NCBI RefSeq assembly: GCF_013426205.1
Contig: NC_089427.1
Span: forward strand, 1,984,001-2,048,000
Direction of reading: 5' to 3'
From: Metarhizium brunneum
Taxonomy: Eukaryota > Ascomycota > Sordariomycetes > Hypocreales > Clavicipitaceae
Length of the DNA stretch: 64,000 nucleotides
The first letter of the stretch is position 1; every line of letters starts with the position of its first letter. Below the pieces are notes generated by a model. The model was not told where the DNA came from. It did not search any database and was given only the letters and a program-made list of their open reading frames with translations. Positions 1 to 12,250 of this stretch are shown in pieces. A program made the position numbers and the translations under genes.

Positions 1-477
1 GTTCCCAATGATCGTCATGCAGAGCAGTGAATGGCATCTAATGTTCGCGCGCCCACCAAACGCCACGACTCTTGGAGCTGAACGCCTGGTAGGTAACTCA
101 CTGGTATTCATGCTCGACTGCCCGCTGACCAAGCCAGGAAATCCTCTCGTCTATTCTCCTCGGGGGACTTCTGGGATAGACAGTGCATATCAGCTCTTGC
201 ATAACCTACGAGCACTCCGGCAGTGGACCGATACAACGTTTCGCAGTTGGTGGTAGGAGCTATGTGGCATTTGAATCGACCTTCATCCTGCGCTACGAGA
301 AAGCCAGTAATTTAATCAAAGTGGTTCATCCAATCCTTCGTGATTCTATGTTTAAATTGCTAAGTAGAAACACATCTGACGACGCGCTGCAAAACGTTGC
401 GCTTGATCATGGCAACTCTCGCAGGTCCTACATCGCAGGCCTATTGCCGAGAATCGCATTACTAAACACAGCAGTAC
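1..477. other. Left edge, no gene recognised
   Basis: Short open frames exist on the plus strand (8-256 and 183-524) but their translations have no recognisable motif, overlap each other in different frames and show no fungal start context or splice signals. I see nothing here that I can support as a gene. The 3' end of the minus-strand ORF at 478-903 abuts this stretch, so it probably includes that gene's 3' flank. Confidence 0.5.
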
Positions 478-903
478 TCAGTCTGCACGGCTCGTTCCAA
501 ATCTCAACTCTATATCCGTATTAGGGACACAACGACTGAGATCGATATCATCCCAGATTATAGAGCCACAAGGCACGTCATCAGGGTCCAGACCCAGCCA
601 ACCTCCAAACGTCTCACTATCACGGTATTCAAGCCCACTAATATTAACCCGCACAGCAGTAGTTTGCCCTACATGGAGTCTTTGAGAGCGATCCACCAAG
701 TCGTCAAGGAGCTCAAAGCCCAAAATCAATCCAGTTTTACCCTCCTCCTTGAGTAGTTTATTAAGAACCCCTCTAGCCTGGGATTTCGCTGATGCCGTAT
801 CCCGTGGAAACGAATCACAGCGTAAAGGGCCTCGACCACGGAAGCAATTCTCCCGTATATCCGCCTCGTCTTTAACGATCCAGACTAGTTTTTCTTTGGA
901 CAT
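478..903 (-). CDS. Hypothetical 141-aa acidic protein
   Basis: I do not recognise this protein. The chosen start is the ATG at 903 (MSKEKLVWIVKDEAD); an in-frame ATG 15 codons upstream (948) would add a hydrophobic run not needed for the fold. The sequence is soluble-looking and acidic: a lysine-rich segment (KLLKEEGKTGL, about residues 65-75) is followed by a D-rich half containing GGWLGLDPDDVP and IIWDDIDLSRC. There is no signal peptide or membrane segment. A TATAAAA sits about 100 bp upstream on the same strand, which supports transcription from here. The amino-acid composition looks like real coding sequence rather than a shadow frame, but the gene could also be a fragment, because the next 4 kb contain broken mobile-element sequence. 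Confidence 0.5.
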   Translation of the reverse strand: MSKEKLVWIVKDEADIRENCFRGRGPLRCDSFPRDTASAKSQARGVLNKLLKEEGKTGLILGFELLDDLVDRSQRLHVGQTTAVRVNISGLEYRDSETFGGWLGLDPDDVPCGSIIWDDIDLSRCVPNTDIELRFGTSRAD

Positions 904-1000
904 ATTGACGTAAAGCAAAGTAAAGTTAAGAAGTGCCCAGTTGAACAAGAGGGTGACAAGAAAGAAAATGGGGCAGATACAGAAAGATGGAGGTAGCTCA

Positions 1001-1007
1001 TTTTATA
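1001..1007 (-). promoter_or_regulatory. TATA box upstream of the 141-aa ORF
   Basis: On the minus strand the sequence reads TATAAAA, 98 bp before the ATG at 903. The position and sequence fit a core TATA element. Assignment is by motif only. Confidence 0.4.
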
Positions 1008-1375
1008 AGCTTGGTCATTCCCATAGAATCTGAACGAAGAGCTTAGAATCATGTGTTAATAATTCCTGCCACTAGCAGAATGAAATCACCCTCGTGACTA
1101 CGTTCTGCATACTGCATATGCAACACCAGGAGCCAGACATTGGGCAGTTCAATGATGCACGACAACAGGGGAAAAATAAGAAGGTCGCATGACCGTTTTA
1201 TTTCTTGGCAGCCTATCATCTTCTGCCATGTGTCCGGCATATACATATGAGTCACAGCAGTTAGTGAAATGGATGGTCGAGCCAGGCCGAGATGGGAGCT
1301 TGGGTAATCGGCGAATCTCATGGGGACGCGACCGGGCGCGTCCTCGCATTAGCCTCCCATTCCCTGGAAACGCGT

Positions 1376-1397
1376 GATCACGTGATTTATCACGTCA
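1376..1397. promoter_or_regulatory. E-box palindrome with adjacent inverted half-site
   Basis: The palindrome ATCACGTGAT (core CACGTG) is followed within 4 bp by a second ATCACGT, giving two CACGT sites side by side. CACGTG is the classical target of bHLH factors. It lies about 190 bp upstream of the possible plus-strand gene starting at 1576. A regulatory role is inference from the motif. Confidence 0.3.
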
Positions 1398-1575
1398 GTG
1401 AGTAGTGACATGTGCTGTCATGCTGAAATATGCGGAAAAAACACGACTATTGGATCTATCACTTGGCCACGCCCGATTTTTTTTGGCGTGACAGATGCGC
1501 CACTATGTGGGACTTCCTTCTGTAATCACTGTTCTCTGAAAACCCGAAATTACGAATCAAATTTTCGTTCTTTCT

Positions 1576-2225
1576 ATGACTATTCCAGCTCAACCTGTGA
1601 GGCCGCCGATGCCGGTGGAGCTCCAACTCCAAATGACGAGCAATTTAGAGAAGCAGCTCAAAAACGCCTTCAAGAAAAGACTTGCCAGATCCAATCCAAA
1701 AGTCAAATATTTAATTAAATGGTGGCCTGAACTGTTGGCAGTTTGCACTGCGGCGGGTAGTTTATTGTGTGGGTATCCTGGCGCTGCAAATTGGCCCTTA
1801 CCACTGCCGCGTCGACAGCGTTGGGAAAAATTATCAAGTGCACATTTGAACATGTCATTTCGTTCTTCTGCGACTTGTTCTTCGGAGTCATTGACTTCTT
1901 TGAAATGGATGCTGTGGCAGCCTTAGTTTTGGGTACGATTGGCAGTATTGGTTGGGATTATGTGGGGAGTCAAAACTTGGGTCAACAGATTGCGAGACCA
2001 AGAGGAGACGGTGAACTGAGGATAAAGTATCAAGAAACCTGCACAATGCTAAAATTTGGTCCTTTAATTACCACTTGCCTTCTCTTGCTCTTTCTTAAAC
2101 CATGGAACGCCAAACACCTAACGTCCTTACGTACCCTTTCGCTGCGTTGGTTAAAAGCCATAAGCGGTGTGCTTGTGAATACTACCCATTGTGCCAGTTT
2201 GGCACCAATATCCGTCGCCATTTAA
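1576..2225 (+). CDS. Possible two-exon small membrane protein
   Basis: Low-confidence gene model. Exon 1 (1576-1768) starts MTIPAQPVRPPMP and encodes a lysine-rich helix (LEKQLKNAFKKRLARS). A 50-nt intron (1769-1818, GTGGGT...CGACAG) would join it in frame to exon 2 (1819-2225), giving exactly 200 codons including the stop (199 aa). Exon 2 contains a long hydrophobic stretch (VISFFCDLFFGVIDFF, then AVAALVLGTIGSIGW) and a second one (PLITTCLLLLFL). I recognise no family. The stop lies 15 bp from the stop of the convergent HNH-family gene. The alternative is that these are chance open frames in a decayed region. Confidence 0.33.
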
Positions 2226-2239
2226 AATTTCACATGTAG

Positions 2240-3498
2240 CTAAGCCCCTATGTCGCCCAACAACCCTTCCATCTTCAATTGTACCAGTTGTCCGAGTGGA
2301 AACGACCCATCGGCTCGCACGTCTTGCTCCGCCGCATCTTCAAGGATTTTATCAATGTAAGGTCCAGCAGCAGAGAGATGAAGAATGTGGGCGATGGCGT
2401 AATGGATGGCGAGAAGACGAGGCATTGGCGGTTCGATTCCTCGTGATTCTGTCAAAAATAAAGTGCGAGTGACGGGCAGGAGGTTGTCCAGGAATGAACC
2501 AGGAAGGAATGTGTCGATTCGGTATGTGTTTGGTTCGCCGTGGACGGGCTCGAAGTACATTTGGAAATCGCCGAAGAACAAACAAAGCTTGTGTGTCAGC
2601 GTCAAGGCGTTGCGTGGTCTGTCGATGTCAGGGCCTTCAATAAGATGAGTGACACCATCATCAAACATGTTGAGGATCTTCAATGCGGCTTCACGGGTAT
2701 CATTCTGTACTAATGAGTTGTCTGCTATGCTGCAATAGGATAGAGAACATACCAGTTCTAAATCGACGTTTGCCTTCACCAATGAGTGTGGTAGAATATG
2801 GGCAACCTCCAAAGGTTCGATTACACCATCGTGAAGGGCGTGTCCGTCATCATCTACGGCATCTGCACGCGACGTATTCCAACGTTTGACTGCTTCATTT
2901 TGATCGAAGTTGCGGCTGATTACACAGCGATGTCGGTCTCGTTGCAGGCAGTCGCCTCGCAGAGTCTTAAGTCGGGCCATGGTTCCGATGAACGTCTGCC
3001 CGCCTGCCTGCGTGCTTTGCGTGGCCGAATGGAATGCGGGGGACGGTTGAGGAGTTCTTCTAGTTGAGGCTTTCACTAGAGGGTGTCAGCCTACCATTTT
3101 GCCAAACAAGATAGGCGAGGCTCACAAGGTAGAAAGAAGTTATCGATCAAGTAATCAGCAAATCCAGTCAGCTTAGCCAAAATGTCATCCTCTATTTCTT
3201 TGGCGGAGAAATCAACATCGCCAGGTTCCTTCATCGGCAAGCCGACAGCGCTGAAAAAAGCCCGAAGGACATTATCCTTGGACTCTCCTGACCTCGCAAA
3301 ATTGTATGTCGATCGGATTAATTCGATACGATTGTATCGGGTGTTGGGAGGTGGGCGTTCGTACGCTTCATAGTGCTCAATAATTTGGCGAAATCTAGAT
3401 TCCGCCAGAGCGCGTTCATCTTCTCGCAAAGGAGGACTGGAGGAGAAGTCGAGGATCCCTTCAAGGGAATTTTGATGGCGGTGGTGCGCAGATGCCAT
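2240..3498 (-). CDS. HNH-endonuclease-family protein (386 aa)
   Basis: Three exons: 3498-3126, 3075-2753 and 2704-2240. Intron 1 (50 nt) has donor GTGAGC and an upstream GGCTGAC branch-like site; intron 2 is 48 nt (GTATGT...TACAG), a multiple of three, so unspliced RNA also reads through. The spliced frame gives 386 aa and joins NFFLP to LKASTRRTPQPSP and DLEL to NDTREAALKI, as in the fungal HNH (HNH_2-type) proteins I know. The N-terminal half is helical; the nuclease-like half has DCLQRDRHRCVISRNFD, then EVAHILPHSL, then the RNALTLTHKLCLFFGDF block. The usual third histidine of that block appears as Cys (KLCLFF), so catalytic activity is uncertain. Such proteins are abundant and poorly understood in fungi, often in variable regions; the neighbourhood here (recombinase relic, A+T island) fits. 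Confidence 0.8.
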
Positions 3499-3611
3499 TC
3501 CTGCGCAGCAAGAAGCCTGTCTACGTATCGGTCATCCGCTTCCAAAACATGTAGAAATCGGCCTACGCGGCCGTCATCACGTGAAGGCTCAGAGGTATCC
3601 AGGTTGCGGAT

Positions 3612-3823
3612 AAAGGTACACACAGCAAGGGAATGCACTGTCAAAGTGGGATTTTGAAGTTGCGGGGGAATGGGATGGTGACAGTGATGATCTTCTAGCC
3701 GGCTCCGGGGACAGTGAAGATGAGCGCCAGTTTGCAGAGGCCCTCAGGTATGCTATGAGTGAGCGATTAGATGGCGGATGCTTAGTTAAAGATGGACTGG
3801 CCAAGGGTCTCTGCAATAACTGA
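3612..3823 (+). other. Orphan acidic reading frame with UIM-like motif
   Basis: An open plus-strand frame without a start codon runs from just after a stop near 3610 to a TGA at 3821-3823. It encodes a strikingly protein-like acidic segment (DGDSDDLLAGSGDSEDERQ) followed by FAEALRYAMSE, which resembles a ubiquitin-interacting motif (acidic cluster, then phi-x-x-Ala-Leu). A good donor (GTATGC) interrupts it at AG|GTATGC. It overlaps the end of the minus-strand DUF3435 relic. I read it as an isolated exon or gene fragment; no complete gene is visible around it. Confidence 0.3.
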
Positions 3824-4578
3824 CCGCCTCAGCAGCTCGGCCGTTTCTTGATCCAAGACTGTGATGGACGACAAAGGATCGTGTTTTGCTTGCATTAGCT
3901 TAGATGGCATTGTTGGTGGTGGATTTGCCAAGACATTGACTATATGAGGCTCCTCGGTCCGACAGTAGGCCATGATTTCAATGATTACTGCGGCTCGCCA
4001 GTCTGCTGTTAACTTTGTCTGTTGCTGGCTGTCCTTATGGCGAGGTAATGGCATGTTGGTAGCATCTACAAACTAATATTCTGGTGTGCCAGCTGTCTGA
4101 CTGGTGCTGCACGGGCCTCTGTAGGGCGCAGGGCTTGGCCGTTCAATTACTGGTTGGTCAATATCTCGCACTGACCAGACTGCTGGACTGTCCAGGCTTT
4201 TCTGAAGACCTGGCGCCTAGCACTAACCATCCTTCTTCTCGTTGCATTGATCTGTTTCCGGCAGGCCGCAAATTCTTCTGATCTTCGAGGAAGCTTTTTC
4301 AGCTTTAGCTCGAGTCGTCTTATAATTGGGTCGTTGGCGATGGTCAGGTATTCATCTGGCGGCAAGTTCAGCGGTCGGCCAAGGCTCTGCGAATGCCCTA
4401 TGCTGGTGGCCTTGTCAATCAATTGCTGTCGTGGCTGCTGATTCTGATGGATGGCATAGAGGTCGACACAGATTTCGCGGTTCAGATGGTGCTTTTGGAA
4501 AGTATCTGGATATGGTGCGTGGTCAAGAACGAGATTACGAAGTGCCTCGCTGCAATTTTCTACGAGGCCATGCTCAAA
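3782..4578 (-). pseudogene. DUF3435 (FluG-domain) recombinase-like relic
   Basis: Two collinear minus-strand fragments in different frames, separated by stops: 4578-4147 and 4054-3782. The first begins after a stop and reads EALRNLVLDHAPYPDTFQKH, then HLNREICVDLYAIHQ, RQQLIDKATSIGHS and a basic coiled helix (RRLELKLKKLPRRSEEF, then RRRMVSARRQVFRKAWT). This order is the carboxy-terminal part of fungal DUF3435/FluG-domain proteins, the family that includes Starship captain tyrosine recombinases. The second fragment (DWRAAVIIEIMAYCRTEE) matches the short helical tail of the same family. There is no N-terminal half, no single open frame and an A+T island just upstream, so this is a decayed copy. 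Where relatives show a KHYL-type tyrosine, this copy has KHHL. Confidence 0.7.
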
Positions 4579-4684
4579 TTAGTAACCAGAATGCTGCTGT
4601 GGTGTATTCACATACTATCAAGGCTGTTGTTGCCGGCAAAATACCGAAGATTGTAGCAGATTGTGTTTTCTTCGCGGCCGAGCA

Positions 4685-4782
4685 TTTTTATTTATTTTTA
4701 TAATACTTTACTAATTTATAATAAAATATATTTACTTATAATAAAATATATAATAATATATTATAATATAGCCTAATATCTA
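4685..4782. repeat. A+T-only island (possible RIP footprint)
   Basis: About 90 bp consist almost only of A and T, rich in TATAAT/ATAAAATATA repeats (two near-identical ATAAAATATA blocks). The flanks have ordinary base composition. It lies directly upstream of the broken DUF3435 copy. Such islands in ascomycetes commonly mark repeat-induced point mutation of transposon DNA; here the element cannot be identified. Confidence 0.55.
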
Positions 4783-4786
4783 TGTA

Positions 4787-5313
4787 CCTGGAGGTGCGTG
4801 AGCGCACCTAGCAAAAAGAGTGAGCCCGCGAAGCAATTCATGTGCCAAGGGTCTAAGCGTGCATATGTTGGAGTGATAAAGGACCAGTTGATAGCTGCGT
4901 CAACCTCTACTCCGCCATCGTTTACAGCCCACAGCCTCGTTATCAAGCAACCCTTGACATCTACGTTGACTGGATCGTGTGTAGCCACAAGAGAAGGCAT
5001 GCTGATCTCTGAATTTCCACTGGCATCTGCCACACCATAACCCCCTTGTCATGTCAAAACAGCTAAAAAAAAAAGAAGTAAATTGCTACCTCATTAACCC
5101 ATCATAGCGCCTACATACATCCTGGTTCGGTGCCTGGGGAATCCAATGTATATAAATCGTACATTTCTCTTTTGGCCAGCGGCAGTTCCCTACCAAGGCC
5201 AACTTCCATTTTTCCACGTCGTGACTCGTCCATCAGGACCTGTATTAGCTCTGCCCCCACCACTAGCATTGGCTTTGGACATCAAACGGCAACGGAAATT
5301 CCCCCAGTTGGAG
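4787..5313. other. Intergenic, one weak minus-strand ORF
   Basis: A minus-strand frame at 5033-4773 (MADASGNSEISMPSL...) has a natural-looking first 50 residues but no recognised motif, and ends at the A+T island. It could be the 5' exon of a decayed gene. The rest is the 3' flank of the pyrroline-5-carboxylate dehydrogenase gene, including a run of A around 5065-5074. No other feature is supported. Confidence 0.35.
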
Positions 5314-7181
<1,868 letters not shown>

Positions 7182-8609
7182 GATGTCCCGGACGATTTCA
7201 ATCTCGACTAGCAAAGATGCTCAAGCACAACAGCAATGATGAGGACGTGAAATGGGGGAAGGGACTTTTTTCAGCAACGAAGATCAACCTGGCCTCCTCC
7301 GCCCCAAGCTCCGTGTTCCACACCGGTCCATAATTCGGAGCATCTTTATTCACCTTGTCTCGTTCCAGAACAATAGCAGAGCACCATGGCTCGGCTTATT
7401 GCGGTTTAACTTGTTACGTACTGTGGCGGGGTGGGAATGTGGAGCCCCAACCCACAACCCACATGCGCGTCGCCGGTGCACAGAACATGGCAATACGTGC
7501 GTATCAGTGCCGTTTGGGCACTAAAGCTCCTGCAGCTTCAGCGTCGACTCCTCCTCTGCCGATGTCAGACATGGATCAGTTTCCCCCAGACAACCGCTTG
7601 GAGCTCCATTTCAACGCCCCAGGTTGGCACCACCAAGCCCACCAGTTGACGTCGATTGGACAATTGGGCAGCATTGATCAAGGCGTCCTGGAAAGGTCCC
7701 GACTTCGGACCGTACAGAACCGCCACTCCACTTTCAACCCCAGACACACGGGGATGAACTATTAACAATGCTAGGTACATATGTACATAACTACAAGGTC
7801 GACAGTTTTGTTGGTGCATAGCGGAAAAGGAAAAAAAAGAGCCAACCAGACATGTGGCAAGTGTTAGTTACTTCTTTTCTGGAGTGCTCTTCCACGAAAG
7901 TAGAGAGAACATTGCCCTTTTGAACCCCACCAAATGATCTTTTTGGACTTGTTTGCAAACTTGAAGGACAGTACCGTGCTCGGGTTGGAATATTTGCAGA
8001 ATGCGAGACGGATGACCTATCATGTCCGTGTGACCACCTGACACTGGGGCTGCATAAAACATGGATGTAATTTCTTTGTTGCCGGCTCCGATTACGCGAT
8101 GGGGGTAGTGGTTCATCGAAATGCTGCACACGTGGACAGTGAAGCAAGCGCCCTGGAGGATAAATCTACGTAACTGTCAGTCAGTCAGTCGTCAACGTCC
8201 GAGCGCATCTTTTCACCGGTAGAACTGGCCTTGGGAGCACCAACAGACATTGCACCATAAGAGTCACTCGAACCCTCAACTCCTGGTCACTGCTTGCGAC
8301 AGTCAATCAGAAGCCATCAAACTCTTACAAAGCAAACCAATATATATTATTACTCAAAAGCTCATCATCAGCACATGTCCAGTCAGATGCCGTCCACCTC
8401 ATCAACTTTCTACATGCTGCGTGTTCAACATTACTTTATACTTCCGTCGTATTCGTTCGTGGTATCTTGCACGCAAATATACTAACCAAAAATATGTAGC
8501 CACGAGCTCACTGGCCTTTAGTCATGTAGATCCTGCGGCCGCCGTCGCCTGTAGGGCAAATGTGCCCCTTTGCGGCGGATGAGAAATCGTATACATGTAT
8601 GTCACAACA
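7182..8609. other. Intergenic 1.4 kb
   Basis: This is the 5' flank of the pyrroline-5-carboxylate dehydrogenase gene and the 3' flank of the PhoD-like gene. Several short frames overlap on both strands without motifs or consistent splice signals. A CAGTCAGTCAGTC tract (about 8177-8189) is the only visible simple repeat. I see no gene. Confidence 0.6.
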
Positions 8610-11204
8610 TTAAGCCACCGCTTGCGTTGACTGGCCTGTCATGGGTCTTGAGCCTGGTGTCGCGGGCCTCTCATAGTGTAGCAATGGAACGCTTAATCCA
8701 TACGCCTGTGTTTGACCCTCGGCACTGTGTTGGTCAATCTCGACATTGATGCGAATATCCAGACTCCCATCGCTACCGCGGCCGTGAGCGTCAGATGCCG
8801 ACTTGTGCTTGGTGCCCGCATGAATCTCTCCTTGATGTATCTCGGAGTGACCATCCTTGCCGATGAATGATTGTGCCTCAGGAGCTTCGCCATCGGCTGA
8901 TACCTCGCCATTGGTGCCTCTTGTGACATTGTTGGGGGAGTTCTCGGTTAGCATGGCGTAGTTTCTGCTCGGCATGGTGCAGTGGTTGTGGTCGGCCGTC
9001 TTGTTTGATTCGCCAGGGTCCTTGTCAAACAAGTCGAGCAGGGTTTCGTCCGTTTGACCATTAAGGTGGTGAATCTTGTTCCGCCGCGCGAGGAGATTGG
9101 CAACTGCCTGTGGCGGGGGTTTGTTTACGATTGCTGATGAAACAATGTTGGCCATGTATCGATTGTCCTTTTCGGCTGCTAACTTGAGCTTGGGGTTGGA
9201 ATAGAAGCGACCAAGAGCTGCAAGATGTACATCTCCACCAAGGATTGTAACCCGGACAGAAAATTCGGCGGCAACCTGCTGAAGGCCCTCAACGAGGCCT
9301 CTGCGCTCGACCTTGTGTGTCTTTGCAGTGTAGTGGTCATCCAAGTCGTCAAGAAGATCGACACTACCGTCAAATTGGTTGAACAGACCGCCGCCGACAC
9401 CAAATCGACGATGCAGGAACTTGATGGGTCCAATAATAGGGCTGCGAAGAATGTTTTCCAGCCAGGTGAGGCGCTGCGTTTTCACGTTAGTCACCATACG
9501 CCAGCCTCATTTTTTTTTTTTTTTTTTTTTTTTTTTTGCAATTTGTATGCCTAGTCATATAGAACGCACCGGATATGCAATGGGAATACCAAGCAGAAGA
9601 ATCAAATGTTTGATGGGACGGCCCGAGCTAACAGCTTCGCTGAGTTCGCGACGCAGTCTTTCAAAAATGATCTCATACGTCTCTGGGTAGTTGACTTGGC
9701 GACGAGTCCGCTGTGCAAGGATTAGTCGTGAAACTGACACGCATAGGGCCTGTTTTTCTTTCAACCCACCTCTGTTCGAGCATCAATTCCCAACATGGCC
9801 ATGCGAGCTCCGAGCCGCGTATACAGGCTGAGCGAATGCTCAGCAACATACGGACCCGGCTTGGTGCCCCGAATGTACTGGGCCCCTAGCTTTGGATCCG
9901 CAACAAATGTGTTGACCAGCTGGTTCGGATCCGGGCCAGGGCTGTCGCCATTGGCATCGAGGTGGTCTGACGTGTAAGTCGATAGCGGTGGCGGTAGGTG
10001 GTGCTGGAACAGTAAATAATATTTGTGCGCCGTGCCACCAATTCCTCGAAACACATCGCAGCGCATAAAGCTGTCGACGTATGAGCCAAAGCCGTCGATG
10101 ATCTACCAAGCATTGTTAGCAGTCACATTTTGACGAGACGGAAGCTTCGACAAGACGTCTTACATCGTGATCATCCCAAATATTTACTTGCGGAATCTGG
10201 CCGTTGGCCAGGGCAAACGGCGCAGAGTTGTACCAGCGAATGTAGTTCTTCAGGTAGTAGTCGTCACACTCGGCTCGCAATTTCTCTGGGAATGGATATT
10301 CTGAGCGCTTCTTAGGGTTGCGAATGTCGGTCCACGGGCGAAGAGGACCGTTGACCCTGATTCCGTCATTGTATATCTGATCGCCGCCGCCCAACATGAC
10401 ATGGAATGGCGCGCGTTCGTGCTTTCGCATCACATCCCTCCATAAAGGGGCGCCGCTGAATGCTTCCTCGTCCGTGCCGACACTGAAGCCGTTGCACGAG
10501 TGAAACATGACGCGCATGGACTCGTCGGCTGCCGGTACGAAGAAGTTATTGACTCGGGGTTTGTGGTCTCTGGAGTATCGCACATCCGGAATTTCGTACT
10601 CGTACCTGACTTCTCGCGCCTCGATCGGTACGTCAATTTCGAACGCCCAAAACGTGTTTCTCGGATCCGAATAGAGGCGCTGGGCTTGGAACTGGGCTTC
10701 CCCGGCGGCGGAGGTAGTGTCGGGGTGCCTTGCTGCCGCTTCGTCTGCCCGACGTAACACCAGAGACGGCTGATAAAGGATGTCCTTTCCACCACCCGTT
10801 GCGACAATCAACACGCTACCATACCAGCGATCCTGCTCCATTCGGCGGTAGTTGAGCAATGGCCCGCAGACAATCTCCTTGCCATCTGGTGGAGGAGTGC
10901 TGCTACCACCACCGCCGCTGCCTTCTTCTCGGTCGCTGGATTGCACTGCCGCAACAGTAATGGGCTGAAAGTTTCCACCGCCATTGGTGTCGCCCGTGGG
11001 CTCGACTCTTGAGGCATTCAAAAAAGTAGCCAGGTCGCCAGTCGTCGTCTCAGTAGAGACGGGGTCGCGAGCTTGACCGTGACCATTTCCGGCGTGGCGA
11101 CGGTATGCTGAAGATTCTTGATGGCGCCATCGACTGGCAGAGGCGTGAGGGTTATGCTCCGTGTCGTCGTCGTATTGAGCGTCAGCGCTGCGTTGCGACG
11201 CCAT
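8610..11204 (-). CDS. PhoD-type metallophosphatase (792 aa)
   Basis: Predicted metal-dependent phosphatase/phosphodiesterase of the PhoD-like superfamily. Four exons: 11204-10164, 10102-9770, 9710-9570 and 9473-8610; all three introns are phase 0 and the frames sum to 792 aa. The first 100 residues are low-complexity. The catalytic region carries VMLGGGDQIYNDG, NIWDDHD (residues 342-347, split from IIDGFGSY by intron 1) and VTILGGDVHLAALGRF in exon 4, the classical metal-binding blocks of PhoD enzymes. No signal peptide or transmembrane segment is evident, unlike bacterial secreted PhoD, so a cytosolic or vesicle-surface location is likelier; the substrate is unknown. The C-terminal ~110 residues are hydrophilic and divergent. 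Intron 3 carries a 28-nt homopolymer (A on the sense strand). Confidence 0.9.
9510..9537. repeat. 28-nt T homopolymer inside an intron
   Basis: Twenty-eight consecutive T on the plus strand, i.e. poly(A) on the sense strand of the PhoD-like gene, inside its third intron (9569-9474). Length is likely polymorphic or imprecisely assembled. Confidence 0.95.
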
Positions 11205-12250
11205 GGTTGCGCGTCCTCACTTGATATCGTGACAGACTGAGAAAGATGGCCTTTTTGTCAATGGCAAAACGTCTGCCCCCCTAAGGCTGGAGATTGTTTG
11301 GGTCGATCAAATGGACAGGGTTAGCAAGCCAAAAACCTCGTCAATGTTTGGCAATCTTTCAGCCTAAACAAGAACTTGGCAACAGGATTGAGGCTCGCTT
11401 ACACTTGACGTCAGCGCCTAAAAAAGAAGGGAAGGGAGGCCGAGGGGACAAGAGCGTTAAAAGTAGCCTCAAATCAATTAAGAATACAAAGAAAAGCCAT
11501 TCGACTAACTTGTCAACAAACGTGGACTAGGGATAGGGAAACATTGGATGTGCAGATCTTGACATGGAGACCAAGAAAATGAACGATGGACGAGAGAGCT
11601 CTCACGCAGCTCAACCATGTCTGATTGGTCTGATAGTTTCTCCTCTGCTTAGCTAGCGGTGGCTGCCGGGTTCTCAGCTGTTGCTATGGTGCGTGCCGAG
11701 GCCAAGCTAGGACGAACCTGGCAAGGCCCGGGAAGTTCGCCAATGGCAAGTCGCCAAATTAGAAATCCTAGCACTTCGGGACGAAGCCAGGAAGCAGCTA
11801 ACAGAACTACCAACGGTGGGGTCGGACTATTAATACAATTAGCCTCGTCTACGGAGTACCAGAGTACCTAGTGCACTTTGTAAAGGTGAGTCTTTAGATG
11901 AAAGGTTATGACAATCGCCGCAAAGATGGACACAATGGCTGTGCACAACTCACAGGGGCAACCGTCCAAACCTAACGCAGTACGGAGTACTCCGTATCCT
12001 TGCATTAATCATATGAAAATGCTCTCTGCAATTGTCGTGGCTCATATTTCTTTCAGGGCTCATTTCGAACGGCCAAGCCACCTCAGGGGCGTGGTACTCC
12101 GTACATGTCCAGATATTGGATTCAACGTCACGCCTTCCGGTTGCCCACCACACAAGCACGGGGACACCTGACGGAGCCAATCGTGAGACCCAATGGAAGC
12201 AGCTACTTTTTCGACAAAGGAATAGGATGGGCTCGACCAGGAGCACACAT
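11205..12250. other. Intergenic, 1 kb with three TACGGAGTAC motifs
   Basis: This stretch separates the divergent start of the PhoD-like gene from the 3' end of the MFS gene. It contains three copies of the dispersed motif TACGGAGTAC (11850, 11981, 12094 on either strand), one of them as the 18-bp perfect palindrome-like GTACGGAGTACTCCGTAT. Open frames here have no motifs. No gene is supported. Confidence 0.6.

Noticed and set aside
2429..2453. GGTTCGATTCC, a perfect tRNA B-box, on the plus strand
   Set aside because: It lies antisense to the HNH-family coding exon and no cloverleaf, A-box or acceptor stem can be drawn around it.
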